NCBI RefSeq assembly: GCF_007923295.1
Contig: NZ_VOIR01000015.1
Span: 76,161-140,160 of the forward strand
Source: Agrococcus sediminis
GTDB taxonomy: Bacteria > Actinomycetota > Actinomycetes > Actinomycetales > Microbacteriaceae
Direction of reading: 5' to 3'
DNA length: 64,000 bases
Shown here: piece after piece, positions 24,584 through 33,095 of the stretch
Layout of the letters: every line of letters starts with the position of its first letter
Position numbering within the stretch: the stretch's first letter is position 1
The notes under the pieces: model-generated
Databases searched by the model: none
What the model saw: only the letters and a program-made list of their open reading frames with translations
What the model was told of the DNA's origin: nothing
Program-made: the position numbers and the translations under genes

Positions 24584-25969
24584 GTGTCCGATACGACACT
24601 GCAGCCGAAGTCGCAGGGCAACCCCGCCCTCGACTCGGCCATCAAGAAGGCCGCCAAGCACCTGATGCCGATGCTGGTGATCCTGTACTTCGTCGCCTTC
24701 CTCGACCGCACGAACGTCGGCTTCGCCGAGGACGCGCTCCAGATGGACCGCGGCATCTCGGCGGGCGCCTTCGCGCTCGGCGCCGGCATCTTCTTCATCG
24801 GCTACGCGATCTTCGAGATCCCGTCGAACCTGCTGCTGAAGAAGTTCGGCGCGCGCTTCTGGCTCGCGCGCATCGCGATCACGTGGGGCCTCGTCGCCTC
24901 GGCGTTCGCGTTCGTGACCGACGACACGTCGTTCATCGTGCTGCGCTTCCTGCTCGGCGTCACCGAGGCGGGCCTGTTCCCGGGCGTGATCCTCTTCCTC
25001 TCCGAGTGGTTCCCGAACAAGCACCGCGTGCAGATGTTCGCGATCTTCTACCTCGCGCAGCCGTTCTCGCAGATGCTCGGCGCCCCGCTGTCGGGCGGCC
25101 TGATCAGCTTCGGCGAGCAGGTGACCCCGTGGGCCGGCTGGCAGGTGATGTTCTTCGTCGAGGGCATGATGGCGGTCGCCGCCGGCATCGCGGCGATCTT
25201 CTTCCTCATCAACGGCCCGCAGGACGCGAAGTGGCTGAACCAGGAGGAGAAGGACGCCCTCATCGACGTGATGGCCAAGGAGGACTCCGTGCGCGAGTCC
25301 GACGGCCCGAGCGGCATCTGGCGCGCGATGGGCAACTGGAAGGTGTGGTACTTCACCATCATCTACTTCTGCCTGCAGATCGCGGTCTACGGCACCACCT
25401 TCTACCTGCCGCAGCAGGTCGCGAACCTGCTCGGCCAGGACGTCGGCTGGCAGGTCGGCCTCGTCGCCGCCATCCCGTGGCTCGTGGGCCTGTTCGCCTG
25501 CTACTTCTTCGGCAAGGCGGCGAACACGATCGCCCGTCGTCGCAACTGGGGCACGCTCTTCTACATCTCGACGGGCCTGTTCATCCTCGGCTCCGCCTGG
25601 GCGGGCGCGAACGGGCAGCCGATCCTCGGCATCCTGTTCATCACCCTCGCGGTCGCGAGCTTCCTCTCGGTGGGCCCGATCACCTGGTCGTACCCGACGG
25701 CGTTCCTCACGGGCACCGCTGCGGCCGCCGGCATCGGCCTCATCAACTCGCTCGGCAACCTGGGCGGCTTCGTCGCCCCGATCATGCGCACGGCGATCAA
25801 CGAGGCCGTCCCGACCGACTCGGGGGCGTGGGGTGTGGTGTCGCTCGGCGTGTTCGCGTTCCTCGCGGCGGCGATGCTCTTCGGCACGAAGCTCTTCAGC
25901 GCGAAGGCGGATGCGCTGCTGGAGGCCGAGAAGGACGAGGACGTGGAGTCGGTGGCCCCGGGCCACTGA
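24584..25969 (+). CDS. MFS transporter, anion:cation symporter (ACS) type
   Basis: A 461-residue, 12-helix secondary carrier. The first helix reads YFVAFLDRTNVGFAEDAL, the signature of the ACS family, whose members carry organic anions such as sugar acids, tartrate or phthalate with protons. FLLGVTEAGLFPGVILFLSEWFP is the next conserved block. GAAGGAG is placed 4 bases before GTG 24584, favouring it over longer in-frame starts. It ends the second operon, so it likely imports the substrate of the dehydrogenases. ACS membership favours an acidic sugar over a neutral polyol. Confidence 0.85.
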   Translation: MSDTTLQPKSQGNPALDSAIKKAAKHLMPMLVILYFVAFLDRTNVGFAEDALQMDRGISAGAFALGAGIFFIGYAIFEIPSNLLLKKFGARFWLARIAITWGLVASAFAFVTDDTSFIVLRFLLGVTEAGLFPGVILFLSEWFPNKHRVQMFAIFYLAQPFSQMLGAPLSGGLISFGEQVTPWAGWQVMFFVEGMMAVAAGIAAIFFLINGPQDAKWLNQEEKDALIDVMAKEDSVRESDGPSGIWRAMGNWKVWYFTIIYFCLQIAVYGTTFYLPQQVANLLGQDVGWQVGLVAAIPWLVGLFACYFFGKAANTIARRRNWGTLFYISTGLFILGSAWAGANGQPILGILFITLAVASFLSVGPITWSYPTAFLTGTAAAAGIGLINSLGNLGGFVAPIMRTAINEAVPTDSGAWGVVSLGVFAFLAAAMLFGTKLFSAKADALLEAEKDEDVESVAPGH

Positions 25970-26020
25970 CTCGCACCGACCGTCGCATCGCGACGACGCG
26001 CATCCGCCCGGATGCGCACC

Positions 26021-26059
26021 CAGACCGGGCCGGGACCCGCGACACCCCGGCCCGGTCTG
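26021..26059 (+). terminator. Terminator hairpin after the transporter
   Basis: A 14-bp perfect stem (26021-26034 against 26046-26059, core AGACCGGGCCGGG) with an 11-base loop. A smaller 8-bp hairpin (25998-26005 against 26010-26017, GCGCATCC/GGATGCGC) lies directly before it. Together they close the 21.7-26.0 kb operon. Confidence 0.75.
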
Positions 26060-26162
26060 TCGCGTGCGGCCCCCGTGCGGCCCGCGAAGGAACCGCCGGA
26101 CTTTCGCCGCGCGCGGGGCGGGCCCACCGCATCCGCTCACTACGCTCGAAGCAGGCTCACCG

Positions 26163-27191
26163 ATGGAGGACACCGTGGCGCAGCAGCCCGACGCTCAGAA
26201 GGCCCCGGTCTTCGACAACCCAGACCGCAACCTGGCGATGGAGCTGGTGCGCGCGACCGAGGCCGCCGCGATCCGCGCCGTGCCGTTCATCGGCCGCGGC
26301 GACAAGAACGCCGCCGACGGCGCGGCGGTCGACGCGATGCGCACGTTCCTCTCGACGGTCGCCTTCGACGGCGTCATCGTCATCGGCGAGGGCGAGAAGG
26401 ACGAGGCGCCGATGCTCTTCAACGGCGAGCACGTCGGCAACGGCCGCGGCCCCTCGGCCGACATCGCCGTCGACCCGATCGACGGCACCTCGCTCACCGC
26501 CGCCGGCCGGCAGAACGCGCTCAGCGTGATCGCCGTCGCCGACCGCGGCACGATGTACGACCCGATCGACGCGTTCTACATGGACAAGCTCGTCGCCGGC
26601 CCCGAGGCGATCGGCGTCATCTCGCTCGACCAGTCGATCGGCGACAACATCCGCGAGCTCGCGCGCGCCAAGGGCAAGGACGTCGGCGAGATCGTCGTCG
26701 CGGTGCTCGACCGCCCGCGCCACGCCGAGCTCATCGAGGAGATCCGCTCGGCTGGCGCCGGCACGCGGCTGATGCGCGACGGCGATGTCGCCGGCGGCAT
26801 CAACGCGGCCCGCTGGGAGAGCCGCATCGACATCTGCGCCGGCGCGGGCGGCACGCCCGAGGGCGTGATCACCGCGTGCGCGATCAAGGCGCTCGGAGGC
26901 TTCATGGAGGGGCGCCTGTCGCCGCAGTCGGACGAGGAGCACCGCAAGGTCGTCGCCGCGGGCCACGACCTCGACCGCGTGCTCGGGCTCGACGACCTGG
27001 TCGCGAGCGACAACACCTACTTCGTCGCGACCGGCGTCACCGACGGCCAGCTGCTCGACGGCGTGCGCCGCAAGGGTCCGCTCATCCGCACCGAGTCGCT
27101 CGTGCTGCGCTCGAAGACCGGCACCGCGCGCCGCGTGATCGCCGAGCACCGCGCCGAGAAGTGGCTGGAGCCGGGCTCGAGCCGAGGCTGA
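26163..27191 (+). CDS. glpX: Class II fructose-1,6-bisphosphatase
   Basis: A 342-residue phosphatase removing the 1-phosphate of fructose 1,6-bisphosphate in gluconeogenesis. GlpX motifs are present: NPDRNLAMELVRATEAAA, GRGDKNAADGAAVDAMR, GEGEKDEAPML and AVDPIDGTSL (metal site). In many actinobacteria this is the only such enzyme. A TACGCT -10 box lies at 26141-26146, giving a leader of about 10 nt to ATG 26163. GTG at 26175 is an alternative start, because GGAGG overlaps the ATG codon and sits 5 bases before that GTG. Confidence 0.94.
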   Translation: MEDTVAQQPDAQKAPVFDNPDRNLAMELVRATEAAAIRAVPFIGRGDKNAADGAAVDAMRTFLSTVAFDGVIVIGEGEKDEAPMLFNGEHVGNGRGPSADIAVDPIDGTSLTAAGRQNALSVIAVADRGTMYDPIDAFYMDKLVAGPEAIGVISLDQSIGDNIRELARAKGKDVGEIVVAVLDRPRHAELIEEIRSAGAGTRLMRDGDVAGGINAARWESRIDICAGAGGTPEGVITACAIKALGGFMEGRLSPQSDEEHRKVVAAGHDLDRVLGLDDLVASDNTYFVATGVTDGQLLDGVRRKGPLIRTESLVLRSKTGTARRVIAEHRAEKWLEPGSSRG

Positions 27192-27244
27192 CCGATCCGG
27201 CGGCATGCTGGGCGGATGCGGGGGCCCCGCCCAGGCGCGTGCGG

Positions 27245-27256
27245 CACGATGGTCGC
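27245..27256 (+). promoter_or_regulatory. Leaderless -10-like box (CACGAT)
   Basis: CACGAT at 27245-27250, then 6 bases, then GTG at 27257. The first base deviates from TAnnnT. Confidence 0.4.
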
Positions 27257-28444
27257 GTGAGCGGTTCCGAGCGCCTGGTGGGCGTCGACCTGGCGCGGCT
27301 GCTGGCCGTGGTGGGGATGATGGCCGCGCACACGCTGCTCGCGGCCGAGCCGCCGGTGCCCGACGGCGTGGTCGCGCTCGTCGACGGGCCGCCGTCGACG
27401 CTCTTCGCGGTGCTCGGCGGCGTGAGCGTGGTGCTCGCCGCCCGCGCCCGGCTCGCCGCCGGCGACCGCTGGGGCGCGCTGCGCTCGACGCTCGCGCGGG
27501 GCGCGCTCGTCGCGCTGCTCGGCGCGGTCATCGGGCCGTTCGCGGCCGCCGTCTACGTGGTGCTCGTGCCCTTCGGCGTCGCGATCGTGCTGGCGGCGGT
27601 GCTCGTGCTGCTGCCGTCGTGGCTGCTCGCCGGCGTCACGACCGTGCTGTGGCTCGCCGGCGGCTCGCTGCTCGTCGCGGCGCGCGAGCGGCTGCCGAGC
27701 GCCGCGAGCATCGGCGACGGCGCAGCGCTGGGGGAGCGCCTCGCCGCGACCGCCGCCGACGTGCTGCTGACCGGCGTCTATCCGGTGCTCACCTGGGTGG
27801 CCTACCTGCTGGTCGGCATGCTCGCGGCGCGGACGCTGCTCGCCGCCCGCGCGCGCGGCGCCGAGCGGCGCGCGCTCGCGGTGCTCGCAGCGGTCGGCGC
27901 CGCCCTCGTCGTGGCCGGCGTCGCCGCGAGCGAGCTCGGCATGCGGCTGCTCGCCGGCCCCCTCGACGACGCCGCGCGCGACGAGCTGCTGCGCAACGGC
28001 TACGGCGCCGCGCAGGGCTCGGCGACCGCCTGGCAGCTGGTGGCCGCCCCGCACACGGGCACGCCCGCCGACATGGCGCGCACGGTCGGCATCGCGCTGC
28101 TCGTCATCGCGCTGCTCGGGCTCCTGGCCGCGGCGCTGCCGCACCCGGCGGTGCGCGCCCTCGAGCCGCTGCGGGCGGCAGGCGCCGCACCGCTCACGAT
28201 CTACGTGGTGCACGTGCTGCTGCTCACCGCGATGCTCGTGCTCCTGCAGGATGCGGCGCCGGCGCTCGGCGCCGGATGGGCCGCGTGGGCAGTGCAGGTC
28301 GTCGTCGCCCTCGCGATCGGGGCCGTGCTCGCCGCGGGCGACGGACGCGGTCCGCTCGAGCGCATCGTCGGGCGCGCGGCCGACCGCGCGGCGGGGGATC
28401 GGCCGCAGCCGGAGGAGCAGGCCGCGGGCCGCGCGCACGGCTGA
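27257..28444 (+). CDS. Polytopic membrane protein, DUF418/acyltransferase-like
   Basis: A 395-residue protein with about ten hydrophobic helices. The N-terminus (RLVGVDLARLLAVVGMMAAH) has the R/G-x-D-x-x-R...H pattern of DUF418 and DUF1624 (HGSNAT-like) membrane acyltransferases. The C-terminal part has PLTIYVVHVLLLTAML, also typical. Such proteins are thought to move acyl groups across the membrane, with the N-terminal His as a likely active residue; function here is unproven. The next gene is a paralogue. The charged tail (ADRAAGDRPQPEEQAAGRAHG) is cytosolic. Confidence 0.65.
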   Translation: MSGSERLVGVDLARLLAVVGMMAAHTLLAAEPPVPDGVVALVDGPPSTLFAVLGGVSVVLAARARLAAGDRWGALRSTLARGALVALLGAVIGPFAAAVYVVLVPFGVAIVLAAVLVLLPSWLLAGVTTVLWLAGGSLLVAARERLPSAASIGDGAALGERLAATAADVLLTGVYPVLTWVAYLLVGMLAARTLLAARARGAERRALAVLAAVGAALVVAGVAASELGMRLLAGPLDDAARDELLRNGYGAAQGSATAWQLVAAPHTGTPADMARTVGIALLVIALLGLLAAALPHPAVRALEPLRAAGAAPLTIYVVHVLLLTAMLVLLQDAAPALGAGWAAWAVQVVVALAIGAVLAAGDGRGPLERIVGRAADRAAGDRPQPEEQAAGRAHG

Positions 28445-28488
28445 GCGGATCCTCAGCGATCCGGGCCCGCGCGGCGCGGGCCGTCGTG

Positions 28489-28500
28489 CAGGATGATGCC
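28489..28500 (+). promoter_or_regulatory. Leaderless -10-like box (CAGGAT)
   Basis: CAGGAT at 28489-28494, then 6 bases, then GTG at 28501. This supports GTG 28501 over an in-frame GTG at 28486. Confidence 0.4.
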
Positions 28501-30264
28501 GTGGGCGGCGGCGCGCGATCGGTGGGCATCGACCTCGCGTGGCTCGTCGCCATCGCGGGCCTCCTCGCGGCGCCCACGCTGCTGCGGACCGGAGAGCACC
28601 TCGGCACGCCGCTCGGCCTCCTGCTCGACGGCCCGCCGGTCGCCCTGCTCGCCGTGCTCGTCGGCTGCGGCGCGGTGCTCGCGGTGCGGCCGCGCCTCGC
28701 CGCCCGCCACCGCACGGCGGCCGCGCGCGAGACGCTCGCGCGAGGGCTGTGGCTCGGCCTCGTCGGCAGCGCCGCCCTCGCCCTGGGTGCGTGGCTCGAG
28801 CTCGTGCGCTCGGCCTACCTCGCCTTCGGCGGCTGGGGGACCCCGATCGACGCGTGGCTGTACGGCGCCGACCTGTGGGTGCTGCCGGTCGCGACCGCGC
28901 TGCAGGCGCCGCTCGCGCAGCTCGGCGTCGCGCTGGCGCTCGCGGCGGTCGCGCTGCTGCTGCCAGTGTGGGCGCTCGCGGCGCTCGCCGCGGCATGGAC
29001 GTCCGGCGGAGGGCTCCTGCTCGCGGCCGTCGCCGACGCGCTGCGCCCCGCGCCGCCCGGGTCGCCGTGGGGGCCGACGGCCGAGTCGGTGCGCGGGCTG
29101 CTCGTCGGCGACCCGTGGGCGGCGCTCGTGCTGCTGCCGTGGGTGCTCGTCGGCATGCTCGCCGGGCGGCTGCTGCTCTCGGCGCGCGAGCGCGGCCGGG
29201 AGCGGGCGCTGCACGGCGCGCTGCTGGTCGTCGGCCTCCTGCTGGCCGGCGCCGCCATCACGACGAGCGAGCTCGCGCTCGCGCACCTCGTGCCCGCGGT
29301 GCTGCCGCTCGGCGACGCGACCGCGGCGCGCGAGCTGCTCGGGATGCCGGGGGCGCTGCGCGCGATGGGCGGCGAGCCCGTGCTGCAGCTCGTCGCGATG
29401 CCCGGCTCCGGCAGCGCCGCCGAGGCGGTGCGCGCCGGCGGCCTCGCGCTCGCCGTCGTCGGCGCCGCGGGGCTCGGCGGCGCCTCGGCCGGCCCGCGGG
29501 CGCGGCGCGCGCTCGCCCCCGCGCTCGCGGCCGGCGCCGCGCCGGTCACGGTGCTGCTCGCGACCGCCCTCGTGCACGCGCTGCTGCTCGCGGTCGCGCC
29601 GCAGGCGCCGGCGCTCGTCGAGGGATGGTCCGGCTGGGCGGTGCTCGTCGCCGCGGCGCTCGGGGTGGGCGCGCTCCTGGCCGCGCTCCGCGCCGACGCG
29701 CCGCTCGAGCGCTGGATGGACGCCGCGGCGCTGCGCTCCGGCGGCCCGCTCCGCGCCGCCGAGCCGCTCGCGGTCGCGCTGCCGGACGAGCGCTCGATCT
29801 CCTACGCGGTGCGCTTCCGGGCGCCGGCGGAGGCCGTCTGGCAAGCGCTGACCGACCCGCGACTCGTGCCCTTGTGGCTGCCGGATCCGGGCATGCCGAT
29901 GACCAGCTGCGCCATCGACGCGCGCACGGGCGGCGGCTACCGCTTCGAGCACCGCGGCGGCGTGCGCCGGCCCGTGGTGGTGGGCGAGTACCTGCACGTC
30001 GAGCGGCCGGTGCGCATCGTCGAGCGGCAGTGGCAGGAGGGCGGGCGCCGGCCCCCGGTGACGGCGTCGACCGTGCTCGAGCAGCACGGGGGCGTGACGG
30101 TGCTGCGCGGCCACGAGGTCTTCGACTCGCAGCGACTGCGCGACTCGGTGCTGCCGCAGCTGGGCATCCCGGCCGCCGCCTACGAGCGGCTCGCGGCGCT
30201 CGTGGAGCGCGGAGGAGGGGATGCGCCGGGTCACGATCCGGTCACGGTCGCGGCACCGGTTTGA
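28501..30264 (+). CDS. Fusion of an acyltransferase-like membrane domain and an SRPBCC (AHSA1-type) domain
   Basis: A 587-residue protein. Residues 1 to about 410 are polytopic and paralogous to the preceding gene: SVGIDLAWLVAIAGLLAA and LLLDGPPVALLAVLVGCGAVLAVRPRLAAR align with its start. However the conserved His after the first helix is replaced (AAPTLL against AAHTLL), so the membrane domain may be inactive. From residue 431 a soluble SRPBCC domain follows (ISYAVRFRAPAEAVWQALTDPRLVPLWLPDP...GGGYRFEH...VTASTVLEQHGG), an AHSA1-like hydrophobic-ligand fold. The stop codon overlaps the -35 box of the next operon. This domain pairing is unfamiliar to me. Confidence 0.7.
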   Translation: MGGGARSVGIDLAWLVAIAGLLAAPTLLRTGEHLGTPLGLLLDGPPVALLAVLVGCGAVLAVRPRLAARHRTAAARETLARGLWLGLVGSAALALGAWLELVRSAYLAFGGWGTPIDAWLYGADLWVLPVATALQAPLAQLGVALALAAVALLLPVWALAALAAAWTSGGGLLLAAVADALRPAPPGSPWGPTAESVRGLLVGDPWAALVLLPWVLVGMLAGRLLLSARERGRERALHGALLVVGLLLAGAAITTSELALAHLVPAVLPLGDATAARELLGMPGALRAMGGEPVLQLVAMPGSGSAAEAVRAGGLALAVVGAAGLGGASAGPRARRALAPALAAGAAPVTVLLATALVHALLLAVAPQAPALVEGWSGWAVLVAAALGVGALLAALRADAPLERWMDAAALRSGGPLRAAEPLAVALPDERSISYAVRFRAPAEAVWQALTDPRLVPLWLPDPGMPMTSCAIDARTGGGYRFEHRGGVRRPVVVGEYLHVERPVRIVERQWQEGGRRPPVTASTVLEQHGGVTVLRGHEVFDSQRLRDSVLPQLGIPAAAYERLAALVERGGGDAPGHDPVTVAAPV

Positions 30265-30320
30265 CACGGGCGCCGCGGACTCGCATGCTGGAACCTGAAA
30301 CCTGAACCACCTGTCAGGTT
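30261..30320 (+). promoter_or_regulatory. Promoter and repeated ACCTG operator before the ABC/ketone-body operon
   Basis: A perfect TTGACA at 30261-30266 and CATGCT at 30284-30289 are 17 bases apart. Directly downstream lie two tandem AACCTGA copies (30292-30298, 30299-30305), then ACCTGTCAGGT (30309-30319), an 11-bp palindrome ending in the inverse copy TCAGGTT (30314-30320). A repressor bound here would block initiation; the TetR protein encoded at 36644-37354 is the best candidate. Confidence 0.7.
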
Positions 30321-30411
30321 TGGTCAGTTCCCGACACCGTGAAGCCGCACGAGGACGTGCTCGCCCGCCGAGCTGCGCCCCCAGGGGCTCCCACTGCTCG
30401 AAAGGCATCTC

Positions 30412-31626
30412 ATGCGCAGGACAACGAAGTTCGCAGGCGTGGGCATCGCCATCGCGGCGCTCGCGCTCACGGCGTGCGCGCCGACGACGGCCACCCCCGA
30501 GGCATCCACCGACGGCTCGGAGGGCGCCGCCGAGTCGGTCGCCGTCAACGTCGGCATGATCACCTCGATCACCGGCCCGCTCGCCGCGTACGGCGAGACC
30601 TACCAGCAGGGCTTCGAGGCAGGCCTCGACTACGCCACCGACGGCACCGGCGAGATCGACGGCGTCGAGCTCACGATCGAGTGGGTCGACGACCAGGGCA
30701 ACCCCGACACCGCCGTCACGCAGGCGAAGGACCTCATCGGCCAGGGCTTCCAGATCATCGGAGGCTCCGCAGCCTCCGGCGTCTCGCTCGCCGTCGCCGA
30801 GCAGGCCGCGCAGAACGACGTGCTCTTCCTCTCGGGCCCCGCCGCCGCCGACGCGATCACGGGCGTCAACGAGCAGACCTTCCGCTCCGGCCGCCAGACG
30901 CTGCAGGACGTCGCCACCGCCGCGACCTTCCTCGACAGCGTCGAGGGCTCGAACATCGTCGTGTTCGCGCAGGACAACGCGTTCGGCCAGGGCAACGTCG
31001 CCTCGGTCGAGGCCGTGCTCGGCGCCGAGGGCGCGACGGTGACCCCGATCCTCGTCGCTGAGGACGCCACCGAGTTCACGCCGTTCGCGCAGCAGATCTC
31101 GGCCGCGTCGCCCGACCTCGTGTTCGTCGCGTGGGCCGGCGCCACGACCGGCGCGATGTGGGAGGCGCTCGCGCAGCAGCAGGTGCTCGCCGACACCACC
31201 GTCGTCACCGGCCTCGCCGACCGCGCGTCGTACCAGGCCTACGGCCCCGGCTCCGCCGACATCCAGTTCCTGAACCACTACTTCCCGGGCGCCACCGACA
31301 CCGAGGCCGCCCGAGCGATGGATGCGTACCTCGAGGAGGCCGGGCACGAGGCCGACCTGTTCACGGTCGACGGCTTCGTCGGCGCGCAGATGCTCGTGCA
31401 CGCCATCACCGAGGGCCAGGGCGACGTCGAGGCCATGATCGGGGCGCTCGAGGGCTGGACCTTCGAGTCGGTCAAGGGCGAGCTCACGATCCGCGCCGAG
31501 GACCACGCGCTGATCCAGCCGATGTTCCAGGTGCGCCTCGTCGACGAGGGCGGCACGTGGACGCCCGAGCTCATCGAGGTCGTCGACGCCGAGGCGGTCG
31601 CCCCGCCCGTCGCCGGCCAGCAGTAG
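30412..31626 (+). CDS. Branched-chain-type ABC transporter substrate-binding lipoprotein
   Basis: A 404-residue Peripla_BP_6 (LivK-like) lipoprotein with lipobox LTAC and lipidated C22. The ligand domain begins VNVGMITSITGPLAAYGETYQQGFEAGLDY and includes IIGGSAASGVSLAVAEQAAQ and VFAQDNAFGQGN. The family binds branched-chain amino acids but also amides, urea, aromatic and aliphatic acids. Neighbouring genes for acyl activation, 3-hydroxybutyrate oxidation and CoA transfer suggest a carboxylic acid or hydroxyalkanoate ester. First gene of a 12-gene operon. Confidence 0.9.
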   Translation: MRRTTKFAGVGIAIAALALTACAPTTATPEASTDGSEGAAESVAVNVGMITSITGPLAAYGETYQQGFEAGLDYATDGTGEIDGVELTIEWVDDQGNPDTAVTQAKDLIGQGFQIIGGSAASGVSLAVAEQAAQNDVLFLSGPAAADAITGVNEQTFRSGRQTLQDVATAATFLDSVEGSNIVVFAQDNAFGQGNVASVEAVLGAEGATVTPILVAEDATEFTPFAQQISAASPDLVFVAWAGATTGAMWEALAQQQVLADTTVVTGLADRASYQAYGPGSADIQFLNHYFPGATDTEAARAMDAYLEEAGHEADLFTVDGFVGAQMLVHAITEGQGDVEAMIGALEGWTFESVKGELTIRAEDHALIQPMFQVRLVDEGGTWTPELIEVVDAEAVAPPVAGQQ

Positions 31627-31635
31627 GCGCGGCCG

Positions 31636-32391
31636 ATGGAAGACCGATCCGCGCTCGTCCTGGACGCCGTCGGCCTGCAGATCGGGGGCGCGCGCATCCT
31701 GCACGACGTCTCGTTCGAGGTCGCGACCGGTGAGATGGTCGGGGTCATCGGCCCCAACGGCGCGGGCAAGACCACGCTGTTCAACGTCATCTCGGGTGTG
31801 CTCATCCCCACGAGCGGCCGCGTGCTGCTCGCAGGGAAGGACGTCACCAGCCGGAAGGTGCACCAGCGGGCGCGGGTCGGTCTCGGCCGCACGTTCCAGA
31901 CCTCCAGCGTCTTCCCGGGCCTGAGCGCCCGCGAGAACGTGCGCCTCGCGGCGCAGTCGAAGCTCGGCGGCGCCACGAGCCCGTGGCGCATGCCGCGGGC
32001 CGGCGACGAGGCCACCGCGGTCGCGATGCGCTGCCTCGACGAGGTCGAGCTCGCGCACCACGCGGGCACCGACGCCGGCGTGCTCTCGCACGGCGACAAG
32101 CGCAAGCTCGAGATCGCGATGCTCCTCGCGACCGAGCCCGAGGTGGTGCTCCTCGACGAGCCCATGGCGGGCGTCGGCTCCGGCGACGTCGCGGGGCTCG
32201 TCGAGGTCATCCGCCGGCTGCACCGCTCCGGCCGCACCGTGCTCATGGTCGAGCACCACATGGAGGTGCTGCTCGGCCTCGTCGACCGCGTCGCGGTCAT
32301 GCACCACGGCGAGCTGCTCGCCATCGACACGCCCAAGGCCGTCATGGCCGACACCGCCGTCCAGCAGGCCTACCTCGGGGAGACCGTGTGA
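31636..32391 (+). CDS. Branched-chain-type ABC transporter ATPase (LivG-like)
   Basis: A 251-residue ATPase with Walker A GPNGAGKTT, Q-loop TFQTSSVF, signature-region LSHGDKRKLEIA, Walker B VVLLDEPMAGV and switch MVEHHME. The signature LSHGD replaces the common LSGGQ, as in a subset of LivG/UrtD proteins. It pairs with the LivF-like ATPase. The GTG start of the next gene overlaps its stop. Confidence 0.92.
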   Translation: MEDRSALVLDAVGLQIGGARILHDVSFEVATGEMVGVIGPNGAGKTTLFNVISGVLIPTSGRVLLAGKDVTSRKVHQRARVGLGRTFQTSSVFPGLSARENVRLAAQSKLGGATSPWRMPRAGDEATAVAMRCLDEVELAHHAGTDAGVLSHGDKRKLEIAMLLATEPEVVLLDEPMAGVGSGDVAGLVEVIRRLHRSGRTVLMVEHHMEVLLGLVDRVAVMHHGELLAIDTPKAVMADTAVQQAYLGETV

Positions 32392-33095
32392 CCGCCATCC
32401 TGTCCGTCCGCGGCCTCGAGGCCCGGATCGCCGGCCAGCAGGTCGTCGAGGACGTCTCGTTCGACGTCGCGGCCCACGGCGTCACCGCGCTCCTCGGCCG
32501 CAACGGCGTCGGCAAGTCGTCGACGATCAAGGCGCTGCTCGGCCTGTACGAGCGCACGGGCGAGGTGACCTTCGACGGCGAGCGCATCGACCGGCTCCTC
32601 ACGCACCGCATCGTGCAGCGCGGCATCGCCTACGTGCCCGAGGACCGCGAGGTCTTCGGCGGCCTCACCGTGGAGGAGAACCTGCGGCTCGCCGAGCGCG
32701 GCGGCGCCCCGAACCGGGCGATCGTCGGCGAGCTCTTCCCCGAGCTCCTCCAGCGCGCGAAGCAGCAGGCGGGCACGCTCTCGGGCGGTCAGCAGCAGAT
32801 GGTCTCGCTCTCGCGCGCGCTCATGAACGACAACCGGCTGCTGCTCGTCGACGAGCCCACCAAGGGCCTCGCGCCGCTCATCGTCGGCACCGTGACGAAG
32901 GCGCTCGAGGCCGCGGCCGAGCGCACGCCCATGCTGCTCGTCGAGCAGAACCTGCAGGTCGTGCGCGCGCTCGCCCACACCGTGGTCGTGCTCTCGGGCG
33001 GCCGCGTCGTGCACACGGGCCCCGCATCCGAGTTCCTCGACTCCGACCTCGTGCACCGGCACCTCGGCGTCTCGACCGACCAGGAGGCAGCGTGA
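32388..33095 (+). CDS. Branched-chain-type ABC transporter ATPase (LivF-like)
   Basis: A 235-residue ATPase with Walker A GRNGVGKSS, LSGGQQQM signature, Walker B LLLVDEPTKGLAP and switch LVEQN. YVPEDREVFGGLTVEENLRLA is the LivF-type Q-loop region. GTG 32388 overlaps the preceding stop (GTGTGA), and its own stop overlaps the permease start. The two ATPases and two permeases make a complete importer of the branched-chain type. Confidence 0.92.
   Translation: MTAILSVRGLEARIAGQQVVEDVSFDVAAHGVTALLGRNGVGKSSTIKALLGLYERTGEVTFDGERIDRLLTHRIVQRGIAYVPEDREVFGGLTVEENLRLAERGGAPNRAIVGELFPELLQRAKQQAGTLSGGQQQMVSLSRALMNDNRLLLVDEPTKGLAPLIVGTVTKALEAAAERTPMLLVEQNLQVVRALAHTVVVLSGGRVVHTGPASEFLDSDLVHRHLGVSTDQEAA

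Noticed and set aside
28453-32307. A 1284-codon open frame on the minus strand, and other very long ones (2855-5737, 53439-57353, 59853-63587)
   Set aside because: Their translations are Arg/Asp/His/Glu-rich low-complexity over most of the length and they lie antisense to recognisable genes. At this GC content stop codons are rare, so long empty frames are expected. Only short parts of some are real genes.
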